Shown: positions 53,294 to 63,221, numbered from the stretch's first letter. The stretch is DNA of 64,000 bases from Halorubrum aethiopicum (GCF_001542905.1 NZ_LOAJ01000001.1:1488001-1552000), one strand, 5' to 3'. Notes: a model not told the origin generated them from the sequence alone. Program-made: numbers and translations.

Positions 53294-54256
53294 ATGACAA
53301 GACGATGGAACGTGCTTCTGCCCCCGACCATCGATCCGGTCGGGCCGGAGTCGCTCGCCGACGTCGCCGACTGTACGAGCCGCGCGGACTACGCCGACGA
53401 GGACGAACTGCTGGCCGACGTCGACCGATACGACGCGATCGTCACGCGGACGCAGCCGGTGACCGCGGAGCTGATCGCGGCCGCCGACCGGCTGAAGGTG
53501 ATCGCCAAGCACGGGACCGGCGTCGACAACGTGGACATCGACGCCGCGACCGACCGCGGCGTGGTCGTCGCGAACACGCCGGGAGAGAACACGAACTCCG
53601 TGGCCGAACACGCCGTGACGCTGCTTTTGGCCGCGAAGCGGAACGTCGTCCGCGCGGACCGCGCGACCCGGGAGGGCGACTGGCGACGCGAGGACTTCCG
53701 CGGCCGCGACCTCTCCGGCCGGACCCTCGGGCTGTTCGGCGCGGGCAACGCGGGCCGGCGGGTCGCGACGCTGCTGTCCGGCTTCGGCGTCTCCTGCGTG
53801 GCGTTCGACCCGTACGTCGACCCCGCCGACCTCCCCGAGAACGTCTCGCTCGTCGACGACCCGATCGACCTCTTCGAGCGCGCCGACGACGTGAGCGTCC
53901 ACGCGCCGCTGACGGACGAGACGTACCACGCCGTCGGCGCCGAGGAGGTCGGCGCGCTCCCCGCGGACGCCGTCCTCGTGAACACGGCCCGCGGCGGCGT
54001 CGTCGACGAGGACGCGCTCGTCGCCGCCCTCCGGGAGGGGACGATCGCCGGCGCGGGCGTCGACGTGTACGAGACGGAGCCCCCGGAGCCCGACGACCCC
54101 CTCCTCGAGTGCGAGTCGGCCGTGTTCACCCAGCACAACGCGGGCGTCTCCGTCGACGCGCTCGAGAACATGAGCCGGGCGGCCGCCGGCATCGTCCGGA
54201 CCGTCCACGAGGGCGGCGTCCCCGAGACGACGCTGAACCCCGACGCTCTCGAATAG
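53294..54256 (+). CDS. D-2-hydroxyacid dehydrogenase (phosphoglycerate-dehydrogenase-like)
   Basis: 320 residues. The catalytic dimer domain contains IVTRTQPVTAELIAAA and HGTGVDNVD. The Rossmann part has LGLFGAGNAGRRVATLL, the Arg of NTARGGVVDE, the Glu of DVYETEPPEPDDPLLE and a His in TQHNAGVS (R-E-H triad). It lacks the ACT and ASB regulatory domains of long 3-phosphoglycerate dehydrogenase, so the substrate could be another 2-oxo acid. Operon: stands alone. Confidence 0.87.
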   Translation: MTRRWNVLLPPTIDPVGPESLADVADCTSRADYADEDELLADVDRYDAIVTRTQPVTAELIAAADRLKVIAKHGTGVDNVDIDAATDRGVVVANTPGENTNSVAEHAVTLLLAAKRNVVRADRATREGDWRREDFRGRDLSGRTLGLFGAGNAGRRVATLLSGFGVSCVAFDPYVDPADLPENVSLVDDPIDLFERADDVSVHAPLTDETYHAVGAEEVGALPADAVLVNTARGGVVDEDALVAALREGTIAGAGVDVYETEPPEPDDPLLECESAVFTQHNAGVSVDALENMSRAAAGIVRTVHEGGVPETTLNPDALE

Positions 54257-54266
54257 GTTTTATCCG
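54257..54266 (+). promoter_or_regulatory. TATA box of the DUF6498 gene
   Basis: GGTTTTATCC is centred ~26 bp before the GTG at 54287 and directly follows the stop of the dehydrogenase gene. It supports GTG as a leaderless start. Confidence 0.4.
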
Positions 54267-54286
54267 AAGACGCACATAGCCGGGCC

Positions 54287-55588
54287 GTGGTCGCCCTCCA
54301 CCGACCCGCGGGCTCGAACCGATCCGAGGCGATCGCCGTCGCGGTCGCGAACCTCCTGCCGCTCGTCGGCGTCGTCGCGCTCGGCTGGAACGCCGCGGCG
54401 CTCGTGACCCTCTACTGGTTCGAACTCGGCATCGCCGCGTTCTTCGCCGTCGTCCGCGGCCTGTTCGCCGGTCGCCCGAGCGACCTCGACGCCGACGCGC
54501 TGGTGTTCGGCGCACTGGCCTCGAAGCCCCTGGCGCTCTCGGTCCCCCGGACCGGCGTTCGGATCCACCTCTCCTCCGTCCTCTCCCTCGCGATCGTCGC
54601 GCCGATCCTCGCCGGGACGTGGATCGTCCTCGGCGGCGTCGTGTTGGGGTTCGTCGGGGCCGACTCGCTCTCCGATCCCGCCCTCGAGACGGTCACGATC
54701 GCCGTGGCCGTCGTCCTCCTCTCGGAGGCCGGGACGACCGCCGTCGACTACTTCTACCGCGGCGGCTACCGCGAGGAGAGCGCGGGGACGGCGGTCTCGG
54801 GCGTCTTCTTCCGGCTCGCGACGGTGCTCGTCGGCGGGATCATGACGGTGACCGTCGTCGCGGAGGCGGTCGGCGTCGACGGCGACGCGACCCCGACTGA
54901 AGCGGCCGACCCGGTCGCGTTCGGGGTGCCGGTCCTCGTCGGGGCGGTGTGCGTCAAGTTCGCGTTCGACCTCGCGGGGCTGTACCGTGACCGGCTCGCC
55001 GCGCTCGACGAGTCCTCGGGCGGGCTCCTCGGCTGGTCGCACGAGCCGCCCGCGCGGGATCCGGTCGAGGACGACCTCACGGACGCCGACCGCCGGATCC
55101 GGCCCTCGCTCGCCGGCCGGCTGTTCGGCGAGCCGGTCTCGCCCGCGGCGCATCCCGGGCCGTGGTACCTCTCGGTCCTCGCCCTCCTCGTGGCGCTCCT
55201 CTTCGCGCTCGGGCAGGCGTGGGGGATCGTTGCCGGGTTCGTCGCCCTCGCGGTCGCGGTCCCGCCGGTCGCCGTCGCGGTCGACTCGCTGATCCGGTAC
55301 GGGCCCGTCGAGTACCGCGTCGCCGACGGCGAGGGGGCCGCGGGCGGTCCCGCGATCGTCGGGTACGACCGGCTCTGTGGGGCCGCGCTGTGGCGGATCG
55401 AACCGTGGGACGAGGAGGCGCTGCGGGTCGAACGCGACCGCCTCGACGGGCGGGTCGGCACCGAGACGATCGCGGTCGAGCTGCGGGACCGCGAGGTTCG
55501 GATCCCGCGGCTCGCCGCCGCGGACGCGGACGCCGTGATCGACGTCTTCGACCGGCGACCGGAGCGTTCCGATCGATCCGACGGGTGA
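54287..55588 (+). CDS. DUF6498-like polytopic membrane protein
   Basis: 433 residues from a GTG. Ten or so helices include NLLPLVGVVALGWNAAALVTLYWFELGIAAFFAVVRGLF at the N-terminus, a W-x-A/L-Y-W-F-E pattern typical of the DUF6498 family; the C-terminal ~100 residues are soluble. Function unknown. Confidence 0.72.
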   Translation: MVALHRPAGSNRSEAIAVAVANLLPLVGVVALGWNAAALVTLYWFELGIAAFFAVVRGLFAGRPSDLDADALVFGALASKPLALSVPRTGVRIHLSSVLSLAIVAPILAGTWIVLGGVVLGFVGADSLSDPALETVTIAVAVVLLSEAGTTAVDYFYRGGYREESAGTAVSGVFFRLATVLVGGIMTVTVVAEAVGVDGDATPTEAADPVAFGVPVLVGAVCVKFAFDLAGLYRDRLAALDESSGGLLGWSHEPPARDPVEDDLTDADRRIRPSLAGRLFGEPVSPAAHPGPWYLSVLALLVALLFALGQAWGIVAGFVALAVAVPPVAVAVDSLIRYGPVEYRVADGEGAAGGPAIVGYDRLCGAALWRIEPWDEEALRVERDRLDGRVGTETIAVELRDREVRIPRLAAADADAVIDVFDRRPERSDRSDG

Positions 55589-55662
55589 GCGCGGGGATCG
55601 GGATCGAACGATGATCCCGATATCGATTTTCGTGTACGGCGTTTCCCGTATTCGTGGATAAC

Positions 55663-55671
55663 CTATATAAC
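55663..55671 (+). promoter_or_regulatory. TATA box of the aminotransferase gene
   Basis: CTATATAAC is centred ~27 bp before the ATG at 55694, giving a leaderless start there. This is the reason to prefer 55694 to the in-frame codon at 55682. Confidence 0.5.
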
Positions 55672-55693
55672 GACCACCGCCGTGGATGGACGT

Positions 55694-57075
55694 ATGACGG
55701 CAGGACCACCGATCGAGGAGATCCACTTCGATGACGCGCCGGACGTCGACTCGGTTCCCGGCCCGAAGGGTCGAGAGCTGCTCGAGAAACAGGAGCGCAT
55801 CGACAGCAGCGCGGTCAAGTACCCCGGCGACATCCCGATCGCGTTCGATTCGGGGAAGGGCGCGACGGTCCGCGACGTCGACGGCAACACCTACATCGAC
55901 ATGTTCGCCGGCATCGGCGTGTTGAACGTCGGCCACTCGAACCCGTACGTGCTGGAGGCGGTCAGGGAACAGACCGACAAGCTCGTCCACACCGTCGACT
56001 TCCCGACCGAGGCGCGGCTCGACCTGATCGAGAAGCTCGACGAGATCGCGCCGGCGGGGCTTCGAGGCGAGAACCGGGTCGTCTTCGGCGGCCCCACGGG
56101 CAGCGACGCGGTCGAGGCCGCGATCAAGCTCGCGAAGTACAACACCGGTGGCGACGGCCTGATCGCCTTCCGCGGGAGCTACCACGGCGCGACCTCCGGC
56201 GCGATGGCGCTCACCGCGAACAAGGGATTCAAGGACGACTACACGCCCCTGATCCCGGACGTGGTCCACGCGAAGTACCCCTCGCCGTTCATCGACCGCG
56301 ACGAGTCCGGCGACTCGTGTGCCCGCGCGCTGAAGGAGGTCGAGGAGATCATCGAGGACCCCTACGGCGGGCTCGCGAACCCGGCCGGCATCTTCGTCGA
56401 GCCGATCCAGGGGGAAGGCGGCGTCATCGTCCCGCCCGAGGGCTTCCTGAAGGGGCTCCGGGAGATCGCCACCGAGAACGACATCCCGCTGATGTTCGAC
56501 GAGATCCAGAGCGGGCTCGGCCGCTCGGGGAGTGGTGGGCCAGCGAGTGGCACGGCGTCACGCCCGACATCATGACGACCGCGAAGGCGCTCGGCGGCGT
56601 CGGCTTCCCGCTGTCGGCGACGATCTACCACGAGGACCTCGACACGTGGGACGCCGGCGGCCACGCCGGCACCTACCGCGGACACACCGTCGCGATGCGC
56701 GCCGGCACCCGCGCGATCGAGTACATCCAGGAGCACGACCTCCTCGCGCACGCCCGCGACCTCGGCGAGCACGTCCGGGACCGGCTCCGGACCGCGGGCG
56801 AGGGGAACGACCGCCTCGGCGAGGTCCGCGGCCGCGGGCTGTTCATCGGCGCGGAGTTCGTCGACGAGGACGGCGACCCCGACGGCGACGCGGTCGAGGC
56901 GATCCAGCAGTACTGCTTCGAACACGGCGTCTTGGTCTGGACCGCGGGCCGCCACGGCAACGTCCTCCGCCTGCTGCCGCCGCTCGTGTTGACCCGGGAT
57001 CTGGCCGACACCGCCGTCGACGTGATCGTCGACGCGATCGACCACGTCACCGCCGAGACGGCCGCGTCGCGGTAG
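55694..57075 (+). pseudogene. Class III aminotransferase with a single-base frameshift
   Basis: From ATG 55694 the frame encodes an N-terminal half ([75 protein letters not shown]) and then leaves sense at a GGGG run (56527-56530). In the next frame the protein continues at [22 protein letters not shown] (catalytic Lys) and RGRGLFIGAEF, to a TAG at 57075. One missing G (GGGGG expected) restores a full ~460-residue ORF. The family is diaminobutyrate/4-aminobutyrate transaminase-like. It is either a real loss or a sequencing error; both halves still look functional. The amidohydrolase gene follows after its own promoter. Confidence 0.75.
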
Positions 57076-57146
57076 CGCGCCGGCCTCGAACGCGCCGGCC
57101 CCGCGGCGGGGAAACCGCCGCGGGCGAACGCCCCGCGACTAAACGA

Positions 57147-57155
57147 CTTATATAC
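57147..57155 (+). promoter_or_regulatory. TATA box of the M20 amidohydrolase gene
   Basis: CTTATATAC is centred ~31 bp before the ATG at 57182. Confidence 0.45.
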
Positions 57156-57181
57156 GCTCGCAGTATACCACCGCAGAACCA

Positions 57182-58462
57182 ATGTCCCACGACGTGCGGA
57201 ACCGACTCCCGTCGATCCGACGAGCGTTCCACAGACACCCGGAGCCCGGCTGGTGTGAGTTCCGCACGACCGCCCGGATCGTCGAGGAGCTGCGCCGGAT
57301 CGGCGTCGACGATCTGGCGATCGGTCGGGAGGCGCTCTCCTCGGACCACCGGATGGCCGTCCCGCCGCCGGAGACGCTCGAGGAGTGGCGCGACCGGGCG
57401 GCCGAGGCGGGCGTCGACCCCGGCGTGCTCGAGGCGACCGCCGACGGCCACACCGGAGCCGTCGCGACCGTCCGGAACGGCGAGGGACCGACGGTCGGCC
57501 TGCGGGTCGACATGGACGGCGTCTCGATCCCGGAGTCCGACGCCGCGGGCCACCGCCCCGCGGACGAGGGGTTCCGCTCGGAGACCGACGGGTACATGCA
57601 CGCCTGCGGCCACGACGCGCACGCGACGATCGCGCTCGGCGTGCTCGAGGCGGTGAAGGCGAGCGACTTCGAGGGGACCTTCAGGGCGTTCTTCCAGCCC
57701 GCCGAGGAGGTCGCCGGGGGCGGCAAGCCGCTCGCCGAGGGGGGATACGTCGACGACGTCGACGAGCTGCTCGCGTTCCACCTCGGGCTCGGTCGGCCGA
57801 CGGGGACGGTCGTCGCGAACGCGACCCGGCCGCTCGCGATGGCGCACATCAACGCGACCTTCGAGGGGGCGAGCGCGCACGCCGGCAAGGAGCCGAGCGG
57901 CGGGACGAACGCGATGCAGGCGATGACGACGGCGGTCCAGAACGCCTACGGGATCGCCCGCCACGGCGACGGGCTCACCCGCGTGAACTTCGGGCGCGTC
58001 GAGGGCGGGAGCGCGAGCAACGTGATCGCCGAGGAGATCACCCTCGACGGCGAGGTCCGCGGCGAGACCACGGCGCTGATGGAGTACATGCGGACGGAGC
58101 TCGAGCGGGTCCTCTACGCGGCCGCGGAGCTCCACGAGTGCGACGTGGTGATCCGCCGGATCAGCGAGTCGATCCGGGTCGACGGCGATCCGACGCTCGC
58201 GGACCTCGTCGCGGGCGTGGCCCGGACGGTCCCGTCGATCGGCGAGGTGGTCCCCGAGGCCCCGCTGGAGGCGAGCGAGGACGCGACGTTCCTGATGGAC
58301 CGCGTCCACCGGAACGGCGGGCGGTCGCTGTACCTGGTCGTCGGCGCGGACCACCCGACCAGCCACCACACGCCGACGTTCGACCTCGACGAGCGGGCGC
58401 TCGACGTCGGGGTCGAACTCCTGACCGAGGTCGTCGAGGCGTTGGGTGCGGACCGGTCGTAG
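57182..58462 (+). CDS. M20-family amidohydrolase
   Basis: 426 residues. Metal-binding motifs of M20D: VGLRVDMDGVSI, the second motif CGHDAHATIALG, FFQPAEEVAGGG (catalytic Glu) and a late SHHTP. The middle contains a lid/dimerisation domain (about 225-335). Substrates in this group are N-acyl amino acids, aminobenzoyl-glutamate or related amides. Proximity to the aminotransferase suggests a shared amino-acid pathway, though each has its own promoter. Confidence 0.87.
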   Translation: MSHDVRNRLPSIRRAFHRHPEPGWCEFRTTARIVEELRRIGVDDLAIGREALSSDHRMAVPPPETLEEWRDRAAEAGVDPGVLEATADGHTGAVATVRNGEGPTVGLRVDMDGVSIPESDAAGHRPADEGFRSETDGYMHACGHDAHATIALGVLEAVKASDFEGTFRAFFQPAEEVAGGGKPLAEGGYVDDVDELLAFHLGLGRPTGTVVANATRPLAMAHINATFEGASAHAGKEPSGGTNAMQAMTTAVQNAYGIARHGDGLTRVNFGRVEGGSASNVIAEEITLDGEVRGETTALMEYMRTELERVLYAAAELHECDVVIRRISESIRVDGDPTLADLVAGVARTVPSIGEVVPEAPLEASEDATFLMDRVHRNGGRSLYLVVGADHPTSHHTPTFDLDERALDVGVELLTEVVEALGADRS

Positions 58463-58604
58463 CGGTCCGCCGGCTCCGGCGGCGAGAACCGCGCCGACCG
58501 AACGCGGCCGATATGGGCCTCGGACGCGGCGGAACGCCGACGTCGGCGCGTCGAACGCTTCTCCGACCACAACCATTAATCCGCTGAGCCCCCGGTTTCC
58601 GGGT

Positions 58605-59264
58605 ATGTCCGAAGACGAGCTGCCCCCGTCGCTCGAAACGGCGGCGGACGCCGACCGACCTCGCGGGATCTTGACGCCCTCGGACCGCGATTTCCTCCTC
58701 GGTCGAAAGACCGACTACACCGAACACTCCCGGAAACAGAAGCGCAACCGGATCCGCCGGCGGGTTCGCAACGCGGTCCTCGATTTCAGCATCCTCTACG
58801 AGTGTCTGGAGGACCGCGACCGGAAGACCGTCTTCGACCCCGACGACGAGGACCGCGAGGCGTACACGCGGGGGATAACCGACATGCTCGCGTTCCTCCA
58901 CCTGGGGACCATGGGGTACGTCACCCCGTTCAAGGACATGCTCTCGCAGGGCGTCGCGAAGTCCGAACAGCGGCTCGCGGGGTCGGACTACCGGATGGTC
59001 CGCGTCGAGTTCAACGTCGACCCCGTCGGCCAGATCGACGTCGACGAGGTGATAGCGAAGATCGAGGCCGACGAGTTCGAGCGCATAACGGACGAGGAGC
59101 TGCGGGCGTTCGTCCGTCTGCTGTCAATGTCCGAGGAGTTCGCCCCCGACGACGTTCGCGACGGGCTCAAGGCGAACGTCGACGAGTTCGTCGCGGAGAT
59201 CCGCGAGAGCGAGGAGCGCCGCGACAGGGCCGTCGAGGAGCTGACGACGCGGGACGGTCGCTGA
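58605..59264 (+). CDS. Conserved-looking soluble protein of unknown function
   Basis: 219 residues from ATG 58605. A basic RKQKRNRIRRRVRNAVLDFSIL helix (about 44-65) and acidic, helical remainder are visible. No membrane segment or known motif. Transcribed between the amidohydrolase and the NarO-like gene. Confidence 0.6.
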   Translation: MSEDELPPSLETAADADRPRGILTPSDRDFLLGRKTDYTEHSRKQKRNRIRRRVRNAVLDFSILYECLEDRDRKTVFDPDDEDREAYTRGITDMLAFLHLGTMGYVTPFKDMLSQGVAKSEQRLAGSDYRMVRVEFNVDPVGQIDVDEVIAKIEADEFERITDEELRAFVRLLSMSEEFAPDDVRDGLKANVDEFVAEIRESEERRDRAVEELTTRDGR

Positions 59265-59367
59265 AACGCGGGTCCCCGTCGCGGCGTCGGATCGGGGATC
59301 GTCGCGTGCGACGCGGCCGTCGACCGGTGTCAACCTTTTTGCCGCGCTCGCCGTACGTGCCGCCGTC

Positions 59368-60075
59368 GTGACCGCCACGATCCAGGTGTGCGTCGCCGTT
59401 CCGACGTGTGCGCGCTGTCCGGTGGGGTCGCTCTCGGAGCGGACGCCGGTGCGTGAGGTCCGCGTCGACCGCGCCCGCGACCGGATCGACTTCGTCGCGG
59501 AGGAGACGCCCGCGGACCCGCCCTCGGAGCTGGAGTTCGTGGAGTTCGCAGATCGGGCGCACGGCCGATACGACCTCGACGACGGGACGGCCGACTGCTC
59601 GCCGGAGACCGCCGACCCTCCCCGAGAGGCGTCCGGGAGCGACGCGGCGGACGGGTCGCCGGACCGATCCGGATGCGGGTGCGACGGGTTCCCGCCGGCG
59701 TTCACGGAGCTGCCGGTGTCCCCCCGCGAAACCCGGGTCGAGGACGGCGAGCTGGTGGCCTCGTTCGTGCTGGCCGGCTACGCCGAGCTGCGGACGGTCC
59801 TCGATGCGTTCGGCGGTGCCGACGTCAGACACGTCCTCGTCGACGGCGACCGGATCGACGGGGGACCGGACGTGGTTCCGGTCGACCTCGGCGAGGTGAC
59901 GGAGCGACAGGCGTCGGTGGCCGCCGTCGCGGTGAGCCGAGGGTACTTCGACCCCGACGGTGCCTCCACCGAGGAGATCGCGGAGGAGCTCGGACTGGCG
60001 AAATCGACCGTCTCCGAGCACCTACGGCTGGTGACCGCGACCGTTCTCTCGCAGATCTTCGACGACCGCACTTAA
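59368..60075 (+). CDS. narO: NarO-like redox regulator with bacterio-opsin-activator-type HTH
   Basis: 235 residues from GTG 59368. The N-terminus has Cys8, Cys14, Cys17 (VCVAVPTCARC), and a second cluster at Cys77, Cys103 and Cys105 (GCGC), fit for an iron-sulfur or redox-sensing site. The C-terminal HTH_10 module is clear (LGEVTERQASVAAVAVSRGYF, STEEIAEELGLAKSTVSEHLRL). NarO of Haloferax activates denitrification genes in anaerobiosis; the adjacent nar operon supports the assignment, which remains by similarity and context. Confidence 0.75.
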   Translation: MTATIQVCVAVPTCARCPVGSLSERTPVREVRVDRARDRIDFVAEETPADPPSELEFVEFADRAHGRYDLDDGTADCSPETADPPREASGSDAADGSPDRSGCGCDGFPPAFTELPVSPRETRVEDGELVASFVLAGYAELRTVLDAFGGADVRHVLVDGDRIDGGPDVVPVDLGEVTERQASVAAVAVSRGYFDPDGASTEEIAEELGLAKSTVSEHLRLVTATVLSQIFDDRT

Positions 60076-60079
60076 AACA

Positions 60080-60145
60080 CCGAATAGTTCGGGAGTAGCT
60101 AATTGTTCGTTTCCGGTCAACCGTACCGAACGTGCTACTCGTTCG
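60080..60145 (+). promoter_or_regulatory. Semi-palindromes before the nar operon
   Basis: CCGAA-TAG-TTCGG (60080-60092) and CGAACG-(7 nt)-CGTTCG (60127-60145) stand between the NarO-like gene and the first nar gene. From memory, CGAA-N-TTCG type half-palindromes are linked to NarO-regulated promoters. The ~200 nt from 60146 to the ATG at 60349 are GC-rich and show no gene, so a long leader or a start closer in is possible. Confidence 0.4.
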
Positions 60146-60348
60146 CTCACGCTGACCGCGACGTGGAACCCGCGTACCGCCGGGAGCGCCCGCCAACTCG
60201 ACCGCCGTGGACCCGCCGCGGACGGTTCGAGGCGCGCGGGCGTCCCGGGCGCGGCGACCGCGAAGGCACCGTCGCGAGAGAACGCGAGTCGGGGTCGCCG
60301 GGACCCCGCCCGACCCGCCGAGACGAGAACCCACTCACACACCACACA

Positions 60349-60999
60349 ATGGACCGACGAACGACCGTCGTGCTCCTCGTCGTGCTCGCCGTGTTGCTCC
60401 CGACCTGGTACGTCGGCTCACACGGGGAGCCGTCCTCCGAGGAGATCAGGATCGACCAGAGCGTCAGCGAGATGCAACCGCTGGAGGGAGTCGTCGACGC
60501 GCCGACCAAGCTGTCGCCGAGCCAGGTCGGCGTCATCGTCTGGATCGCGCTTCTGGCGCTTCTCGGCGCGGTGGCCTTCTTCCACCGCTTCATGAACCGG
60601 GCGGCGCGTCCCGACGAGCCGGATTCCGCCGAACCAGGGTCCGACGAACCGGGCTCCGGGAGGGCCGACTCGACGGCCACCGACGGAGGGGAGCTTCGGA
60701 CTCCTCCCGGACGGTCGGCCGGCCCGACCTTCCCGTGGCTGGAGACCGACGACCGGTGGATAGTCGAGTACAAGGAGGCCAGCGACGCCATCGAGGGGCT
60801 CGTGGCGATGGGGGGGCTCACCGTCCTTGCCATCGTCTTCGCGGCGCTCTTCACCGCCGAGTACCTGACGCTCGCGCGCACCCAGTACTTCGGGCTCTAC
60901 ACGTTCGGGCTGTTCATGTCGCTCCTCGGCTCGACGGTCTCCTACTACGCCTGGTTCATGCCACACGTCGAGGTCGCCGAACGGAGGGACCACCGATGA
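60349..60999 (+). CDS. narA: NarA-like membrane protein of the nitrate reductase operon
   Basis: 216 residues from ATG 60349. Four helices: about 6-20, 62-82, 150-172, 182-205, with an acidic low-complexity loop between the second and third. It lacks heme-binding CxxCH and Fe-S motifs. It occupies the position of the first gene of haloarchaeal nar operons. The role in electron transfer or assembly is unknown. The TGA overlaps the next ATG. Confidence 0.65.
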   Translation: MDRRTTVVLLVVLAVLLPTWYVGSHGEPSSEEIRIDQSVSEMQPLEGVVDAPTKLSPSQVGVIVWIALLALLGAVAFFHRFMNRAARPDEPDSAEPGSDEPGSGRADSTATDGGELRTPPGRSAGPTFPWLETDDRWIVEYKEASDAIEGLVAMGGLTVLAIVFAALFTAEYLTLARTQYFGLYTFGLFMSLLGSTVSYYAWFMPHVEVAERRDHR

Positions 61000-61682
61000 G
61001 CGGGGACGCGCCCGCGCCCGACGCCGACGGCGGGGACGCCGGGAGCCGGGACCGGTGTGACGCCTGTCCCGACGGCGACGGCCCGACCGTCGACGCGAGC
61101 ATCTACGGGGCGTTTTGGCGGAACGCGCGCGCCGAACTGGAGCGGCGCGACTACGCGAAGGTGCTCGCCACGGTCGGCGGGCTCACCGCGGTCGGCAGCC
61201 TCGCGGCACCCGTCGCGGGACTGACGCGCGTCTTCGACCGCAAGTACGAGGGGCCGGTGTACACCGACGGGGTGCCGCTCGTCGACGGGGCGGGAGAGCG
61301 GATCGCCGAGGACCGGCTCGCCCCGGGCGAACAGCTCACCGTCTTCCCGGAGCCGCGCCCGGGGATCGAGGACGCGCCGACGCTCCTGGTCCGGTTCGAG
61401 GAGTCGGCGTACGCGAGCGAGGTGCGCGACGAGTACGTCGTCGGCGGCTACGCCGCCTTCTCGAAGGTGTGTACCCACGCCGGCTGTATGGTCGCCGACC
61501 GCGACGGCGACGTGTTGGTCTGCCCGTGTCACTCCGGCCGTTTCGACCCGACGAGCGGGGCGCGAGTCGTCGGCGGGCCGCCGCCGCGGTCGCTCCCGCA
61601 GCTCCCGATCACGGTGTCGAGCGAGGGGTATCTCGTCGCGACCGGCGACTTCCAGGGACCGGTCGGCGCGGGGGGCGAGTGA
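60996..61682 (+). CDS. narB: Rieske [2Fe-2S] protein of the nitrate reductase operon
   Basis: 228 residues. A membrane anchor (about 57-76) is followed by the Rieske domain with CTHAGC and CPCHSG, which provide two Cys and two His to the cluster; the sequence [25 protein letters not shown] is a Rieske end. It would accept electrons from quinol via the cytochrome b encoded next. Confidence 0.9.
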   Translation: MSGDAPAPDADGGDAGSRDRCDACPDGDGPTVDASIYGAFWRNARAELERRDYAKVLATVGGLTAVGSLAAPVAGLTRVFDRKYEGPVYTDGVPLVDGAGERIAEDRLAPGEQLTVFPEPRPGIEDAPTLLVRFEESAYASEVRDEYVVGGYAAFSKVCTHAGCMVADRDGDVLVCPCHSGRFDPTSGARVVGGPPPRSLPQLPITVSSEGYLVATGDFQGPVGAGGE

Positions 61683-62455
61683 TGTCCCGGACCGACGCCG
61701 CGGCGGAGCGCGCGCGGGACGCCTACGAGTGGGTCGACTCGCGGCTTGACCTGGAGGACGCGAGCGACTTCCTCGGGAAGGCGTTCCCGGCGGAGGACTC
61801 CTTCCTGCTCGGCGAGGTGGCGCTGTTCTGTTTCGTCGTCCTCGTGTCGACGGGCACCTTCCTCGCGTTCTTCTACGAGCCGAGCACGGCCTCCGTCGAG
61901 TACGCGGGCAGCGTCGTCCGGTATCAGGGCCGGGACCTCCCGGCGGCGTACAAGAGCGTCCTCAACATCACCTACGACGTTCCCTTCGGGATGTTCCTCC
62001 GGCGCATGCACCACTGGGCGGCGCACCTCTTCGTCGCCGCCATCGCGCTCCACATGCTCCGCGTGTTCTTCACGGGCGCGTACCGCAACCCGCGCGAGCC
62101 GAACTGGCTCGTCGGGACGGGGCTCGCCGGGCTGGCGATGTTCGCCGCCTACACCGGGTACTCGCTGCCGTACGACGAGTTCGCGAGCACGGCCGTCGGG
62201 ATCGGCTACAACGTCGCTGCCTCGATCCCGATCGTCGGCGACCCGGTCGCGAGCATCGTCTTCGGCGGCCAGTTCCCGACGAGCGCGACGATCCCCCGGC
62301 TGTTCTTCCTCCACGTCTTCCTCATCCCGGCCGCGATCGCCGGGCTCATCGCCGTCCACATGGCGATCCTCCTCCGACAGAAACACACCGAGAGTCCCCG
62401 CGACGGCGACGTCCCGCCGGCGTCGGCGGGCGGCGACGGGGGGTGGGGGAGATGA
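61682..62455 (+). CDS. narC: Cytochrome b N-terminal (b6-like) subunit of the nitrate reductase operon
   Basis: 257 residues. Four helices bear two bis-His heme pairs: H-x13-H ([16 protein letters not shown]) and H-x14-H ([17 protein letters not shown]). The 14-residue spacing of the second is b6-type. The ATG shares one base with the stop of the Rieske gene. It matches narC of Haloferax mediterranei in position. Confidence 0.88.
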   Translation: MSRTDAAAERARDAYEWVDSRLDLEDASDFLGKAFPAEDSFLLGEVALFCFVVLVSTGTFLAFFYEPSTASVEYAGSVVRYQGRDLPAAYKSVLNITYDVPFGMFLRRMHHWAAHLFVAAIALHMLRVFFTGAYRNPREPNWLVGTGLAGLAMFAAYTGYSLPYDEFASTAVGIGYNVAASIPIVGDPVASIVFGGQFPTSATIPRLFFLHVFLIPAAIAGLIAVHMAILLRQKHTESPRDGDVPPASAGGDGGWGR

Positions 62456-62492
62456 GGCGGTAGGGAGAGACGAGGCGGTGAGGGGCGACGAG

Positions 62493-63221
62493 ATGGGGCG
62501 GAGCGACGACCCCGCGGGCGACCCGTCCGGCGCGGCGGACGGGGGGCGGACCGTGATCGACCGCGACGACGACGACGTCGTGATCGGGCTCCCCGCCTTC
62601 CCGAACCAGACCGCGGTGAGCGCGGCGGTGTTCTTCCTCACCATGGCCGTGCTCTCGCTTCTCGCCGGACTGCTCCCCGTCCACAACATCGCCGCCTACG
62701 GGCCGAACGACCCGGCGTCGACGCCCTCGCTCATCATGCCGGACTGGTTCCTGATGTGGGGGTACGGCTTCCTGAAGCTCACCCCCTCCTGGATGAGCGT
62801 CGACGTGCTCGGGATCCACGTCAGCTCCGAGTTCGTGGGCGGGGTGTTGCTCCCGGGACTCGTGTTTCTCGCCGTCGCGGTCTGGCCGTTCGTCGACCGC
62901 GCCGAGGAGCCGGAACACTTCACGCGGAACCCCCTCGATCGGCCGTTCCCGACGGCGGTCGGCATCGTCGGCGTCACCCTCGTGATGGTCGCCTCCATCG
63001 CCGGGATGGACGTGATCCTCGCGGAGATCCTCGGGACGTCGACCGCCGTCCTGCGCCCGTACCTGACCGCGGCGCTGATCCTCGTCCCCGCCGCCGCCGG
63101 GACGATCACGTACGGGGTCCTCGGCGGGTTCGGCGGCTCCGGCGGGACGGAGGCCGAGGAGACGAAAGCGGAGACGGATCCCGACGACGAGACCGGACCG
63201 ACGGAGGCGGAGAACCGATGA
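62493..63221 (+). CDS. Cytochrome b C-terminal (subunit IV-like) protein
   Basis: 242 residues from ATG 62493 (an in-frame GTG at 62478 is possible). Three to four helices and [14 protein letters not shown], corresponding to the PEWY quinol-site motif, give the second half of a split cytochrome b. The acidic tail follows. It pairs with the N-terminal subunit encoded just upstream; in haloarchaeal nar operons the b gene is split in this way. Confidence 0.82.
   Translation: MGRSDDPAGDPSGAADGGRTVIDRDDDDVVIGLPAFPNQTAVSAAVFFLTMAVLSLLAGLLPVHNIAAYGPNDPASTPSLIMPDWFLMWGYGFLKLTPSWMSVDVLGIHVSSEFVGGVLLPGLVFLAVAVWPFVDRAEEPEHFTRNPLDRPFPTAVGIVGVTLVMVASIAGMDVILAEILGTSTAVLRPYLTAALILVPAAAGTITYGVLGGFGGSGGTEAEETKAETDPDDETGPTEAENR

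Noticed and set aside
56317-57075. Second half of the aminotransferase as a separate gene
   Set aside because: It starts inside family sequence without a promoter, and its N-terminal codons are in the wrong frame of conserved residues; a frameshift explains both halves.
60103-60348. N-terminal extension of the NarA-like protein
   Set aside because: The open frame upstream of the ATG at 60349 is Arg/Pro-rich, without a signal; the ATG begins directly at the membrane helix.
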